Of a stretch of 64,000 nt of DNA, positions 44,860 to 57,108 are shown one piece after another (the stretch's first letter is position 1; every line of letters begins with the position of its first letter). The notes under the pieces are model-generated. The model was not told the DNA's origin. It saw only the letters and a program-made list of their open reading frames with translations, and searched no databases. The stretch spans positions 30,906,199 to 30,970,198 of the forward strand of contig CM033405.1 of the NCBI GenBank assembly GCA_019426215.1. Direction: 5' to 3'. The translations under genes were made by a program, and so were the position numbers. The stretch is from Buddleja alternifolia (taxonomy: Eukaryota > Streptophyta > Magnoliopsida > Lamiales > Scrophulariaceae).

Positions 44860-45480
44860 CCCTCTAAAAATTTGACATTTGTGTCAGAATATTTCTTTCA
44901 CTTATCAATTCTGTTTTACACATTTTGTTTCTCTCTCTTATTTCTCTCTCATCTCCCACTTTTTCTCCTTATTTCTCTCTAAATGTTTTTTTTTTCTCTT
45001 TTTTATTGCAACAATTTGTAACTACTTATAATAATTGACAAAAAAATCATTGATGAAATTTATGCTTACATATTTCAAGCAACATATATGGCCCTAAAAA
45101 AGAGTATACTACAAAATAATATAATAATTTATTATTTAATTATAGCATTTAAATAGTTATACACATGTGGAGTGTAACACACGACTAAGTATTAATTAAT
45201 CTAAAATACGTTAGATCAAAGATATGTCAGAGAATTGAATTTAGGAAAGCCCAATAAATTGTTCACTCACATTGAAACAGGAAAGTAAGAAATACTACTA
45301 GTTAAAGGGCCCATATAATTTTAAATGCCCAACTTTTATGGCTCGAGCCCAAAGTTACTAAAAACACGTTTTTTGAAAATCGCAGCAGGAATAACGACTT
45401 TAGTTGACCTCACGAACAATTTCCCTTCAATTGCGCTTTCAGTTCTGCTCTTCTGCCGCTACAGACCGACTGCCGCTACC
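44860..45480. other. Spacer and likely promoter of the SET-domain gene
   Basis: AT-rich, then more mixed sequence from about 45320 ahead of ATG 45481. Start site and control elements are not evident. The open frame from 45325 runs into the gene's first codons and is probably leader. Confidence 0.5.
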
Positions 45481-48400
45481 ATGGAAGCTGTTAAGGTGAA
45501 CATTAGTTTAACGCGCACAAACACGCTCAAGTATGTGTATTTTCTGTATCTATATGTGTGCAAATGTATAAGTGTTCGTGGTGACCAATAATTAGCTATT
45601 TTGCAGAGAAGCTCCTGGAATCTTTAGATGAATTGGTGATAGAAATATTTTAGTTGATTCAGTTTTTTGCTTATTTATTGTTGTTATGGTCACTTTTGTA
45701 TCATTTGATAATCTGCACATCAATTAGAGGGGAAAATTTCAGTGCTGGTCGCATAGGACATCGCGTTTTGCAATTTTAGTTCCATTGGATATAAAGTTGC
45801 AACTTTAGACCCATAGAACTGAGAAAGTTGCACTTTTGGTCCCGTCGCCAATTTTTTACACAGAAAAGAAAATGGTTTGCACGTGTCATTAATTTCTTTT
45901 CTTGTATTTTATGGAGATAACAGCGCGTGCACTCTACTTTCTTGTTTCCGTTATTTTTTTAACGTTGGGAACTTGAGACCAAAAGTGCAACTTTTTTAGT
46001 CCAATTGGACAAAAATTGCAACTAGGGGTGTAAACGAGTCAAGTCGAGCCGAACGAATTATTGTACAAGCTTGTTTGAATTATATTTGAGTTTCAAAATT
46101 TGTGTTTGATCTTGTTTGATTGTTAATTGAGCCGAGTTGAAATGAGCTTTAATCGAGCCAAACAAGAGTCGAGTTAGAGTAACTTGACTTTTTTGTACAT
46201 ATTTTTATCAATTTTTACTAGTCGAGTTGAGCTTTAAAACTTATCAAACACAAAAAGTTGTTCAAGCTTGGTTTGGTACGTTGAGCTTTTAGCGATCAAG
46301 CTCGAGTCGAGTATCGAGTAGCTTGGTTCATCCTTCAGCCCTATTTGCAACTTTATATCCGATGGGACCAAAACTGCAAAACTTGATGTCCGATGGGACC
46401 AAATGTGCAATTTTCCCTCAATTAGTACGATAAAGCGTATAGGAAGGCGAAAACGAAATGTTGTTTTTGCATTATATGATGATAATTTTGTTATGATAAT
46501 CTGCACTCTCTACTTAATCGTTCAAGAAATGAAGAATTTTACTGCGGAATAGCTAATGCCTTGTCTTTGGCAGCACGAGATGGATGATGAGTTTGCATTG
46601 GTTCTTAAGCTATCTGAAAGTGACCCTTTCTTCGAGAAAAAGAAGGTATGAAAGTTTTCAGCAGTAAATTCGTCGTTCGTTGTTATTGTGTTTATGATGA
46701 AATTGAAACTATCCACTTAGAGTAATTATATCTTTTTCCTTAACTGCATTTACTTTGTTTTCTTGTGATAGAAATTACTCAAGGATATGAGTTTTGATCC
46801 GGAGGGTTCTGTATGTATTAAGAGCTCCGCTACTCCTGATGAGCTGAAGGAGTTCTTAAATATATTGCTTCAACGGGCAAGAATCATAAACTTCAATGAG
46901 GTGACGTTTTTTCTAACACTTTGAACTACATAGCAAACTTGTCGGACTTGCTTCTGTTATTCTACGATATATTTACAGAAATATTACTCCTCCTAGAACA
47001 GTAAAAAGGGATTTTAAGTAGGAAATTTCGGATCAATGAATCATATGACTAATCATGGATGACAAAGGAATTCAAATGACACTGAAAAGTAGTCATAATT
47101 TCTGAAATGAATATGCATTAATCAATCGGACATGTGAAAATTACTAACTCACCTCAATTTTTCCCCATTAAATGGGACACTTTAATCATAAGGATTTGTT
47201 TATAACCTAAGTGGCTTGGTAATTATCATAAGACCATGATTTCCAACTTAAACTTCCCGAGTCTAGCGTTGCTTGCATCAGACTCCCACAATGAACTGAG
47301 GATGGCCATTGAACGCCTTATTTTGCAGGTAGAACTTTATTTTGCTGGAGATGTCACTAATCTAGGGGATTGCATTAGTCCAAGAAATGAACTGGAAGCT
47401 CTTTATTCGATACTTGAAGTCATTGATAAATCGATGTCCAGTAAAGAACACCTGGTCAGAAATATCCAGCAGGATTTACGAGACAAAGTGATTGACAGGA
47501 TCGATAAAGTTGGAAGCAAATTTAGTGAAGAGACAAAAATAGTCGGAGACTCCAGCTGTGACAAAGAAAAGTGCCTATTAGATTGGGGTGTCAATAATGG
47601 TGTAAAGACAAAATTAGATATAGCTTGTGAGTGCAATTTTATTGCGTTGTTCAATTTAGCCCTTTCCTGGTGAGGAAAACCAGGATTATAAGCACTACGA
47701 AGATTCTTATGATTGATGGTTTGAAAAGAACACTGGGCTAATACCAAAGAATTTTCTATTTCTTGTTCGTTTTAATGTAGATGTTGAAAGAGCAGGAAGA
47801 GGGGCCATTGCTAAAGAGGACCTAAAAGTTGGAGATATTGCTCTGGAGATCCCCCTGTCTGTCATCATTTCTGGGGAGCTTGTGTATGAGTCTGACATGG
47901 TAATTTTATTGCGAAGCATTTGATTGGTGGCAGATAAGCAGTACTTGTCTACTAAGTGCATAATATTATTAATGTTCTCTTGAAGGTAGTTTCCTATTTT
48001 TGAACAAGTTGATGGGATCACTGAGGAGACGATGTTGCTCTTGTGGAGCATGAAGGAGAAGCACAACAACAATTCCAGATTTAAATTGTATTTTGATACA
48101 CTACCCGAAACATTTAACACCGGTAAGCGCATTGGAGTCTGTTTACCTATAATTTTTTCCCTTACTCTTCTTTCTAGTGCATTTATGATGCTCACTAACT
48201 GGAACCTTAAGCAGTAGCATGTCACCAATCGGTTTTAGGGTTTGCAGAAACCAGGAATGTTTTGCGTGTTTATGGACTTCAACGGGGTTGGGTTTGGGGT
48301 AGGGTGGTGTTGTTGAAATTTTTTCTTCCAAAGCATTCTGTAACTTCAAGCAATTCAAGGTGCACGGTGGTCTTTCTTATTGTTTGTCATTAGCATTGCA

Positions 48401-49569
48401 TCCATTCTTTTTGAAGTGTCCCTAACGGTACATCCAACAAATTCTTTATGTCCACGAAAATAAGAATTTCAAGAGCTAAAAAGTCTTTCTCCATATGTGT
48501 CCATTTTAAATGTTCGTATGGTTAAAACCAAGAGTATACAGACATATTAGTTTGCTGGAGCATAATTGTGAAAGAGAAGCCAATTAAACAACTGGCAAGA
48601 AAACTGTCAAAAAAAGGAAAGAGGAGATGAGAGGTAATTTTTCTTATGTTTATTGGAGAACAAAGAATAATTGCAAGAATCTTTGCAACACTGGCAGGAG
48701 ATTGGAACACATTATGACCATTAAATAATTTGCTCTGAGGACGAGCTATGTGGAAAAAATATATTATTTTCTCCCCTTTTTGGTAGTGCTTTCTTAATAC
48801 AATGTGAAAACTCCAGATAACTTCGTCTCTTTCCCTCTTCCCCCTTTCACGACCAAAAGAAAGATAAATAATTTATTTGTAGGTTGATTTTCTTGGATAC
48901 CTTCCTGTCAAAATCACAGTTCTTTTCATTCTGTTGTACTCTCAGTTTCAGCTTTGTGTAACATGCATGTTGCCGTTTGATTTTTTCCTCGATGCAGGAT
49001 TGAGCTTTGGAATTGATGCTGTCATGGCTTTAGATGGAACATTGTTATTAGAAGAGATTGTGCAAGCCAAAGAGGTTATTGAGTCTTTCAATTTCTATTA
49101 TAAATACCCTCCTCAATGACTTTCGGACTTCATATTGTTTGGTAGAAGACCAAGTCCCTCACCAAATTTACTTATAATCATATCTTTTTATAGTTCTACT
49201 GAAACACCTTCAAAAATGTATTTTCAGTTAGAAAGGCATAGGATGCTAAGATAATTGTAAATACTTGGTTTGGTTTGTAAGTACTGTCAAATTTCTATGA
49301 TTTTTTGGTTGCATTTTGAGACTTCAATTCAACCTTCCTTTGTTTCAGCATCTACGCGCTCAATATGATGAGTTATTTCCTGCATTGTGCAATCATAATC
49401 CTGAGGTATTTCCACCAGAATTGTATACATGGGAGCAATTCTTATGGGCTTGTGAGCTCTGGTACTCAAATAGCATGAAGATCATCTTCGGTGATGGAAA
49501 GCTAAGAACCTGCTTAATTCCTATTGCTGGCTTTCTCAATCAATCGGTAATATAATTCCTTTTATGCTA

Positions 49570-49604
<35 letters not shown>

Positions 49605-51098
49605 AATTGCTTGGTGACAAATTGAATTCTTATACTCCAAAACTGTATTCTTCTTCTTTCTTCTGTTTATCTTGCTCGAATAATAGATATTTCTCCTGCA
49701 ACTTCTCGTATTTGATATTACGTAATAGGAATCATGACTTAGTTTTCTGGTCTTTACTGATGATAGGCGGAACAATTTTTGAAGCAATCTTGTAAATTTT
49801 TATCGCTCGTTTATAAGCATAGCTCATTTTTCTTTCTATTCTTAACAGATATGCCCCCACATAATGCATTATGGCAGAATAGACGCAACTACGAATACCT
49901 TAAAATTTCCTTTATCAAGACCATGCCATTCCGGAGAACAATGCTTTCTTAGCTATGGAAACTTCTCCAGTTCTCATCTAATAACCTTCTATGGCTTCTT
50001 GCCTCAAGGGGACAACCCATATGATGTTATTCCACTCGGTACTTTTCTTAAACTTATCTTCTTGTGTACTTAAATTTGATAATCTTGGAAGTCTTTATAC
50101 ATGCATATTTTGACTATGCAACTTGTGATCGATATCATTTAGTTACAAATTAATTTCTTATATCACATATTTAAAGTTTGTAATTATTATTTTGTTTATC
50201 GTTCTTTGAGCAGATATTGATGTCGCTCAGGACGAAGAATGTGAGGATGGAGGGACCGCATCTGAATGGAGCTCTCACATGGTTCGTGGGACATGGTTCT
50301 CGAAGAACCATGAAATCTATCATTACGGGCTGCCAGCTCCATTGCTTGATCATCTCCGTAGAGCTAGAAATCCAGCGTGGCAGTCAGATTCCCATGTAAA
50401 TTATCTACAGCTTATTCTAGAATATTAGGAAAATCTTGCACTATGTTTGGATTTATTTCCAGTAAGAGTTTTTTTATAAAAAAAGAAAATCTAAAATCCC
50501 TTGCGGGAATGTGGGAAATAAAATGTGTTTGGATGAGCAAGTTGCAAAGTTTGGCCAATTGACTTGACATGTCAAATGTAAAATAAATAGGGTTTCTGAA
50601 AATGAGGTTTATGCATTGTGTAAAAAGGGGATATATAAGCTTGAAAATTGGGTTGTCTTTTGGAAATGTTTCAGAAAATTATTTACCGAAAATATAACAT
50701 GAATTCATTTTACGGAAATGACTCAAAATATATTCTGGATTCTAAGTTCCACTCTATTAGATGCCTCCTAAGTAGTTGCTTATTCTTGAGTTATCTGCAT
50801 GTCTGCTTTCAGGCACGAGAACTCTTCAGAACTGACCTCGATATACTTAGAGATCTGAGTTGTACTTTTCAAGGAATGATGGAAGCCCTTGGTGGTGATG
50901 AAAAAGTAGAGGACAGGTATCTTATGGCCGCATGTAAATTTTTCTCATTTTAATTACTTATGAGCATTGTGTTTGATGAGAACGTTTTCGTCTTGTAGAG
51001 AATGTGTGGGTTGGGATGTAAAGCTTGCAATGGAGTTCAAAAATTTGCAAAGGAGGATCATATCCTCAATCCTGACTTCATGTAATGCTTGGCTATGA
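45481..51098 (+). CDS. SET-domain protein lysine methyltransferase, RuBisCO-LSMT-like (At2g18850-like)
   Basis: I assemble 13 exons with GT..AG introns and one open frame: 45481-45495, 45609-45635, 46574-46645, 46772-46900, 47329-47626, 47781-47899, 47990-48122, 48998-49074, 49349-49546, 49849-50038, 50214-50395, 50813-50916, 50999-51098. This gives 547 residues, or 579 if exon 5 starts at 47233. The SET region starts with YVERAGRGAIAKEDLKVGD (exons 5-6), followed by LIPIAGFLNQS (exon 9) and CFLSYGNFSSSHLITFYGF (exon 10). The C-terminal part (exons 11-13, KLAMEFKNLQRRIISSILTSC) fits the RuBisCO-LSMT substrate-binding domain. The family transfers methyl groups from S-adenosylmethionine to lysines of non-histone proteins. 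The usual NHS motif reads NQS here, so activity is uncertain. The first two exons (5 and 9 codons) are the least certain part. Confidence 0.85.
45729..46417. mobile_element. Inverted-repeat element in SET-gene intron 2, 9-bp TSD (8/9)
   Basis: Starts GGGGAAAATTTCAG and ends ATTTTCCC. Flanks TCAATTAGA (45720-45728) and TCAATTAGT (46418-46426) differ at one base. The arms carry repeated GGACCAAAA-type text. A hAT-like element (46023-46343) is nested in it. Both lie between exons 2 and 3, on current exon calls, and explain the unusually long intron. Confidence 0.78.
46023..46343. mobile_element. hAT-like MITE, nested, 8-bp TSD (7/8)
   Basis: Ends TAGGGGTG and CAGCCCTA. Flanks ATTGCAAC (46015-46022) and TTTGCAAC (46344-46351) agree at 7 of 8. 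The interior is rich in GAGTCGAG/GTCGAGCC text. 321 bp, no transposase. It is related to 6443-7641. Confidence 0.72.
49572..49600. repeat. (TA)n microsatellite in a SET-gene intron
   Basis: An approximately 28-base pure TA run 25 bp after the exon 9 donor. It is probably length-polymorphic. Confidence 0.85.
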
Positions 51099-52372
51099 GT
51101 TGTAGAAACTGGATTGCGCAAAATATACAGATTAGCACCATTATGGTCAGGTAGCTAACCGCCTAGTTTGTGTTAAGTTCTTCTTTCAGAAATTCCTTTT
51201 TGTTTATTTTAGTTTCTTGTTTCTAAGCTTCTTGTTTATCGGGTTTTCATGAAATTGAATGTGCAGTTCTAATGTTGTTTCTTGCTAAAAGTTGTCTCCT
51301 CATTTGATTTGGTCAAAGGCATACAAGTCTGGAGAATGTATGCTACTAGGTCTGTCAATTCTTAAGGTTTCTCAGGGACGATGCCAGGATTTTCAACTTC
51401 TTTTTTAATTTAAAGTATATATATATATATATTTTGTGGTTTGGGGTTGTTTTTGGGGGTGGGGGTGGGGGGACGGAGATTATGTGAAAACATGCCAAGA
51501 GACTATGATAGTTGGTAGAGGTAAAATACATATTTCCATTATAAGGTGAGAATTTTGTTCTTTGAAGGGTACAAAAATGTATACAAATGAAATTATAGGT
51601 GGTGGTTGCCACTACCCCCCCCCCCCCCCCTCTATGTCTTTGCACGCCTAGGGCTTGAAATCCTACATAATACTCTACCACTACCAACCCAGTTGGATAG
51701 GGTTGGGTCAGGTAAAAAGCCTCCCACAACGGGCCCCATGAATTACATCTCATGGTTGTCCCAGTGGGGTATGGTCCGATTTGATTGAGTCCAAAACCTC
51801 CCACAATTAGTATTCTTAGGCATGAGAAAGAGTGATATTTAGGTCTTATATGGAGAGTTCCAAGATGTCCACATCCTTTCAAGTGTTGAATTTTGATGCG
51901 AACTTTATTCAATGAAGGTGAGGGCCTTGGGTAGTGGGTAGGGTAAAGCCCTATTGAGTTTTTCCTACTCCTACAAATTGATAGATAGACACATGTTGAT
52001 GCGTATATAGAATGGTCCCTCCCTCGTTATATTTATCCTATCATGCAAATTATAAGAATAAAAATTAAAAATATCGAATAGGGTATATGCAAAGGCATGC
52101 AACACCATCCATGTAGCTTCATTATTAACCAACAGAGGTTGGCTTGAGCGTTTTGGTCATTTAAGCAAGAGATTTCGGGTTTGTATGGCCTCGTATATGC
52201 AAAAATCTTGTTGCGAGAAATCCCTATAATTTGACCTAAATAGCTTGGAATTGGGGAAACTATAAGTACATAATAATGAACTTTAATTTCGGAGTGCGGA
52301 AATAATTTTATGTTGGGGATAAGGAATTTGATTCTATGATTGCAATTCAAAGTATTATGTGCCGGTTTATGC
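51099..52372. other. 3' flank of the SET gene and intergenic DNA
   Basis: Contains (TA)n at 51418-51432, a G-rich stretch (about 51452-51475) and an 18-base poly-C run at about 51615-51632. The minus-strand frame at 51355-51912 runs through these simple repeats and is not gene-like. No other feature was recognised. Confidence 0.5.
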
Positions 52373-52381
52373 ACCAATTGA

Positions 52382-52566
52382 AAAATTCTAAGGTGGACCT
52401 GGAGTGGATTGGAAGTGTTGCTCCGGGTTTATTTTTCACCACACATTCAAAATAAGTGAGATGATTTTCACACCCACCTACCCTGTGTAAACCACCCCAC
52501 TCCAAATGTTTGTGTGGTGAAAAATAGATCGAGAGCAACACTCCCAATCCACCATAGAATTATCCC
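52382..52566. mobile_element. MITE, exact 9-bp TSD ACCAATTGA
   Basis: Inverted arms of about 70 bp: left AATTCTAAGGTGGACC ... TTTTTCACCACACA, right the inverse of AATTCTATGGTGGATT .... ACCAATTGA is repeated exactly at 52373-52381 and 52567-52575. 185 bp, Mutator-like by TSD size, TIR unlike the GGGAAAATT group. Confidence 0.82.
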
Positions 52567-52648
52567 ACCAATTGACTTCTAGCTATTTCATATTTATAAT
52601 ACTCCTAGTATAATATTTGATATTAAAATTTATAATCATCTCAATCAT

Positions 52649-52965
52649 GTGGAATGAGAATTTTGAATGCATAAAAGTTAAGAGGCAAAAATTGGAACAC
52701 TTTAGTAGGGAATCATCTTCCATTAAAGTATAATGGTCAAGGGGGTAGTTTAATATGTAACTTGATGAGTCTATCAAAAGCGGTTAAGACTTCGAATTTT
52801 GATGTGGAATGAAAATTTTGAATATATAAAAGTTAAGGGGCAAATTGGAACATTTTGGTAGGGAATCATCTTCCATTAAAGTATAATGGTCAAGTACATA
52901 TTGGGGTGGTTTAATAGTTAACTTGATAAGTCTATCAAAATGGGTTAAAACTTTGGACTCTGATA
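52649..52965. repeat. Tandem duplication, unit about 155 bp
   Basis: GTGGAATGAGAATTTTGAAT ... TTTTGAT (52649-52803) recurs almost unchanged from 52804 to about 52965, for example GGGAATCATCTTCCATTAAAG in both. Non-coding. Confidence 0.85.
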
Positions 52966-52979
52966 TAATTACAATTATT

Positions 52980-54755
52980 ATATGATTAGTTTATGTGAGG
53001 GTTTATTCCTCACGTTTTGATATTGTCTTTGATTGTGTTGCTTGCTAGGTGGGTTCGAGCTTTGGGTATAGAAAAAATTCTTCCTGGAAGAGTTAGCCCT
53101 ACATTTTTTGTAGATATTTTCGATTTGAGCAGTATTAGGCTTGCCCATATGGTCAAGATAGTTGTGTGAAACAAAAAAAAAACAAAAAATAAAAAGTGTT
53201 GTGTGGCCGTAATTATTCAAAACTCAGAGCTCTAGAACTCTCTCCTCAGCTTGGATTTAATAATATCATCTTCCTCTCGCATATGGATATGATTGGGGAA
53301 TAATCCTAGAAATTTTGAAATATTTTCTCATCCCCTCTTTTGTATCCAATATAAAAATAAAATGTTATGTAGAACAATCTAAATATATAGAAGTTTGGGC
53401 AAAACTTCCTACAACACCAAGAAAAGACGATGAAAAGTTCTACTTTGGATATATGATTTATTTAATACAATCTAGTATTTAAAGTGTATACAATTATTGT
53501 ATATAAAGAAGCTCAATTGCTAAGAAGTAATATAGTCAAAGGGGAAATATAACTGTTATTTTTGTCTTTCGATAAATAACTGGAGATATCATTAACAAGG
53601 TCGCAAGAGAGTCATTAGTGAAAATTTGAGCACTAGTCAATTCGAAAAAGAAAATCAAAGTGCTCAATTTATAGTAGATCGAGTATAATAGAATCAATTT
53701 GCTTTTTATTATCGAACCATTGTGAGGTGGGGTAGTTTTTCTCAGTTAAGTTGTATTATTTATCATATTAATGATTATGATTGAATTTGTTGTTACACCG
53801 ATCAGGTTTCTACTTTAGTCTTTACAAATGATATAATAATATATGCAATTTTTGGTTAAAAATCTTAAACCACATATTCATTGAATATCAATTAAGTATC
53901 AGATAATGGTCCATGACAAAGATGGATGGTTGTTAATTGTTATGACTAGTGACTAGGATGGTGTGACTCAGTCTCCACATAAATAATCCGTGATAAAATT
54001 AAGTCACCCAACTCAAAATGTATACAAATTGACTTCACATTACAATCCACTAGTATAAAAGAAATAATATTCTTAAAATATATGTTTCATTTGCAATGGT
54101 ATTACATTAAACTTTTTCATTAATGTATATACTGACTTATGATATTTTTATATGCTTATCATGTATATGTAGCACTGAACATGATATAAGACATTATATT
54201 GTAATAAAAAATTCGAACTTTTGTTATAGAGTTAAATTTTCATGCAATTATTTTGACGATCTTGGTACGACTCAAGTAACTACAACCCACCCATGGCTCA
54301 AGAAACTCAATTATAAATACTCATTCAATTTATAATGAAAAGTACGTCACCTACATTTGATCCTCCTGCTTTTAAGTCTTTCAATTTTCTCAGGATTAAA
54401 CGAAGTTGAATGTCTATCGTATGATTTGACTAAGAGACCTTCTGACCTTCTAACTTTTTCATTAGTTCGAACTTCATTAAGAACGTTCAGTTCGAATATA
54501 GATTCTATTATGAATTGGCATTGGACAACTTCTAAAGCATAATTTAGTAACCATTTGAGACTTATTATTGTGTTAGCGAGATCATATATATATTTTTTTG
54601 ATTAATAATTTTATTCCATTAAAGTTTAAACAATAATAATGAGAAAACACCCAATTAAGTTGACCCGACCCAATCCACCCAATTGCCACCTTACTGTGAG
54701 TGAGATCATAATTGATCAAATTGCACAATATATTGGAATCGGCCACTATAATAAA
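52980..54755. other. Intergenic, nothing recognised
   Basis: AT-rich DNA without recognised exons or complete transposons. Confidence 0.55.
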
Positions 54756-54759
54756 AAAT

Positions 54760-54761
54760 TA

Positions 54762-54795
<34 letters not shown>

Positions 54796-54797
54796 GT
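54760..54797. repeat. (ATT)n microsatellite
   Basis: About twelve ATT units, followed directly by a G-rich run (GTGGGGGTTGGGGTGGGGGG). A likely polymorphic marker. Confidence 0.9.
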
Positions 54798-54799
54798 GG

Positions 54800-55390
54800 G
54801 GGTTGGGGTGGGGGGTTTAATGGATGGGGCCCCCCACATAGGAAAGGGGTGGTTAAACACGAAAGACCCCCACTGTCTCCAGCCACCACCGTGTATTGTG
54901 TTTGTTCTCAATTAGCACAAATAATTTAGCTAATTCCAAACCCCAACTTTATTAAATAAATAAATTAATTAAATTCCTAATTCACTATCCTTTGTCCTCT
55001 TCTCTCTCTATTTTTTTTAATTATATTTTTCTCTCACTAACTTTATATTGTAATAATATTCCTACAATGTTCTACCAAATACTGAAAATTAATCTCTCTC
55101 TATAGTTGGTGTACAACTGGTCAAGTGCTATTGGCCAGTGAAAAATTATAGCCACCCTGGCTTTTATCATTTTCTTGTTTCGGTTATGTGCTATTATTGT
55201 TCTATTATTTCCTAAACAAATTCACATTAATTATCTTACATCATTTATAACGAAAATGTTCATCGTTCTCACAAGGGTATTTTTTTTTGTTTAAGGGAAC
55301 AAGGATTATAAACAATGGTTATTGTGATAGTGCAAATAATATACAACCATAAGAATGATCAAAGTACTCCTAAAAAGAATTGTGATAGTG
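54800..55390. other. Intergenic, nothing recognised
   Basis: AT-rich with short CT runs (about 55010-55110). No gene was recognised. Confidence 0.5.
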
Positions 55391-55533
55391 CAGGAAAATG
55401 CTATATACCACCGATTTTTCACCTTCTCTTGATTTAGAAAGTATGGATGTATTAAATTTATTAAAATCAATTAATTAAAAATGATTTCTTGCCAAAAGTA
55501 GGGGGAGTGAAAAATCGGTAATATATACGTGCA
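55391..55533. mobile_element. Small MITE, copy B (ACCACCGATTTTTCAC ends)
   Basis: Left TGCTATATACCACCGATTTTTCAC, right GTGAAAAATCGGTAATATATACG, around a core with CTTGATTTAGAAAGTATGG. It is the second copy of the 41986-42136 unit. No TSD is resolved. Confidence 0.65.
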
Positions 55534-55656
55534 AATAATATCAATACATACATTTGATTAGGCAAGAGGTTTCTCACATGATACAAATCATAGATCATAT
55601 GTATCTAAAAAGGGCCAAAAGTACAGAAAATTCTATGCTGGGGGCTCAGTGTCAGT

Positions 55657-55721
55657 CGTTGGATCCCCAACTAGGGGGGTTTAAATTGCTAAATGACCCT
55701 CCCCTAGTTGGGGATCCAACG
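55657..55721. repeat. Perfect 21-bp hairpin with 23-nt loop
   Basis: The arm 55657-55677 (CGTTGGATCCCCAACTAGGG and one more G) is the exact inverse of 55701-55721. The pairing continues imperfectly outward for about 15-20 bases (GCTGGG and CTC blocks). It may be a foldback MITE or a small-RNA precursor. Confidence 0.75.
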
Positions 55722-55739
55722 GTCGAGCTGGGCCGAGAT

Positions 55740-56994
55740 CGTTATAACTTGATCTGACTATTAATTTCGGACCAAAATAATAGCTGTTGATCATGATGTT
55801 TTAGGCTCGTCTAGGAACCCCACGTCAATCTATACAAGTTTGAATTTCAATTCTCTACGGGTACTACAAATAGTAACTCCATCAAAGTATTTCTTTTATT
55901 ATAATGCTATTTAAGCTAATAACACGATCTCATGCAGAAATTTCTAACTTAAATATCGAAGACCAACATTGGAAGTGCTCCATGCCAGGCTTTTGTGTTT
56001 CATTATTTTCTTGTAATTTTTTAGACCCAATGAATTTGAAATCCCGAAAATCCAAACTCCATTGATTTTCGATTTTTCAATTTGGTCGATGAGAAATCAC
56101 ATCGAACCTAACTTTCCACCAATTTCTTGTTTCAATTGTGTGCTCTTATTATTCTATTATCACTCAACAACTTGTCATCGTCAAGGACAATTAGTTTAAT
56201 GTGATTTTCACGTTGTAAAATCAAAACAATTAAAAAACCAAAAGTAAACCAAGAAAAATATAATAATCTGATTTGAATAGTTAATTTGTATGATGGACTT
56301 GTGCATTTACAATAATCTTCTAAAGAATGAATCCAAAGTATTAGATGATAATGAAGAAATAAGTTAAAGTATTCGAGAAACTTGAGGTATTTCTTAATCA
56401 AAATCCGTTTTATATTTCAAGAAAAAAAAATTGAGAATCATAATAATATATAAACAATATAAAAGGTACAAGTGTGGAAAAATTTATGTTAGAACAAGTC
56501 CAATGACCTTAGCATATATTTTTTCCACAAAGTAAAGTGTATAATGTGTTGTCTTCACGCTGAGAGATTATATACTCGAATTGTGAATTCGATTTGGCAT
56601 AGAATTACTCGTACAAGTGTGCAAATTAGGAGGCTATGATAGCGGTTGCATTTGACCCCTACACCAGCTCACACCTAATAAAAACTAATTATTACATCCT
56701 ACGAAAAACATTAAAAAAAAAAAAACAATATTAATTAATTAATAAGAAAAAATAAATTCATCAAAACAAACATACCCGAAAACTTGCAGAGAGAATAGGA
56801 ACGAAAGAAAGAAAAAGCAAAAGTAGAAACAATATATATATATATATAAGATTCGTTCTTACGTCTCTCTCTCTCTTCCTTCCGTTGTCTGCTTTCTACA
56901 TCCCTCTTCCTTCTTTGCTGAAGGGAACCAAAGAAGGGAGAATCAAATTTTATCTCATACATCGTACAAAAGCGACAAAGAAAAAGAAAACAAT

Positions 56995-57028
<34 letters not shown>

Positions 57029-57080
57029 CACGCACACATTTGTATTGAAGGTGGTGTTGTTTAATTTGTTGTTTTCTTGT
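55740..57080. other. Intergenic and 5' leader of the syntaxin-domain gene
   Basis: AT-rich. From 56830 it includes (TA)n, CT-rich stretches and (TG)n(TA)n at about 56996-57028. The minus-strand frames here translate microsatellites and are rejected as genes. Confidence 0.55.
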
Positions 57081-57084
57081 TGGG

Positions 57085-57106
57085 AAGAGAGAGAGAGAGA
57101 GAAGAA
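57085..57106. promoter_or_regulatory. (GA)n run just before the start codon
   Basis: GAAGAGAGAGAGAGAGAGAGAAGAAGG directly upstream of ATG 57109, in the leader of the syntaxin-domain gene. GA repeats in plant leaders are known binding sites for BBR/BPC factors. No such binding is shown here. Confidence 0.5.
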
Positions 57107-57108
57107 GG

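Noticed and set aside
47403..48228. Minus-strand frames of 114 and 173 aa
   Set aside because: Shadows of the SET-gene exons and introns.
51355..51912. 185-aa minus-strand frame
   Set aside because: It runs through poly-C/G and TA runs, with Gly and Pro stretches produced by simple sequence and no introns or domain.
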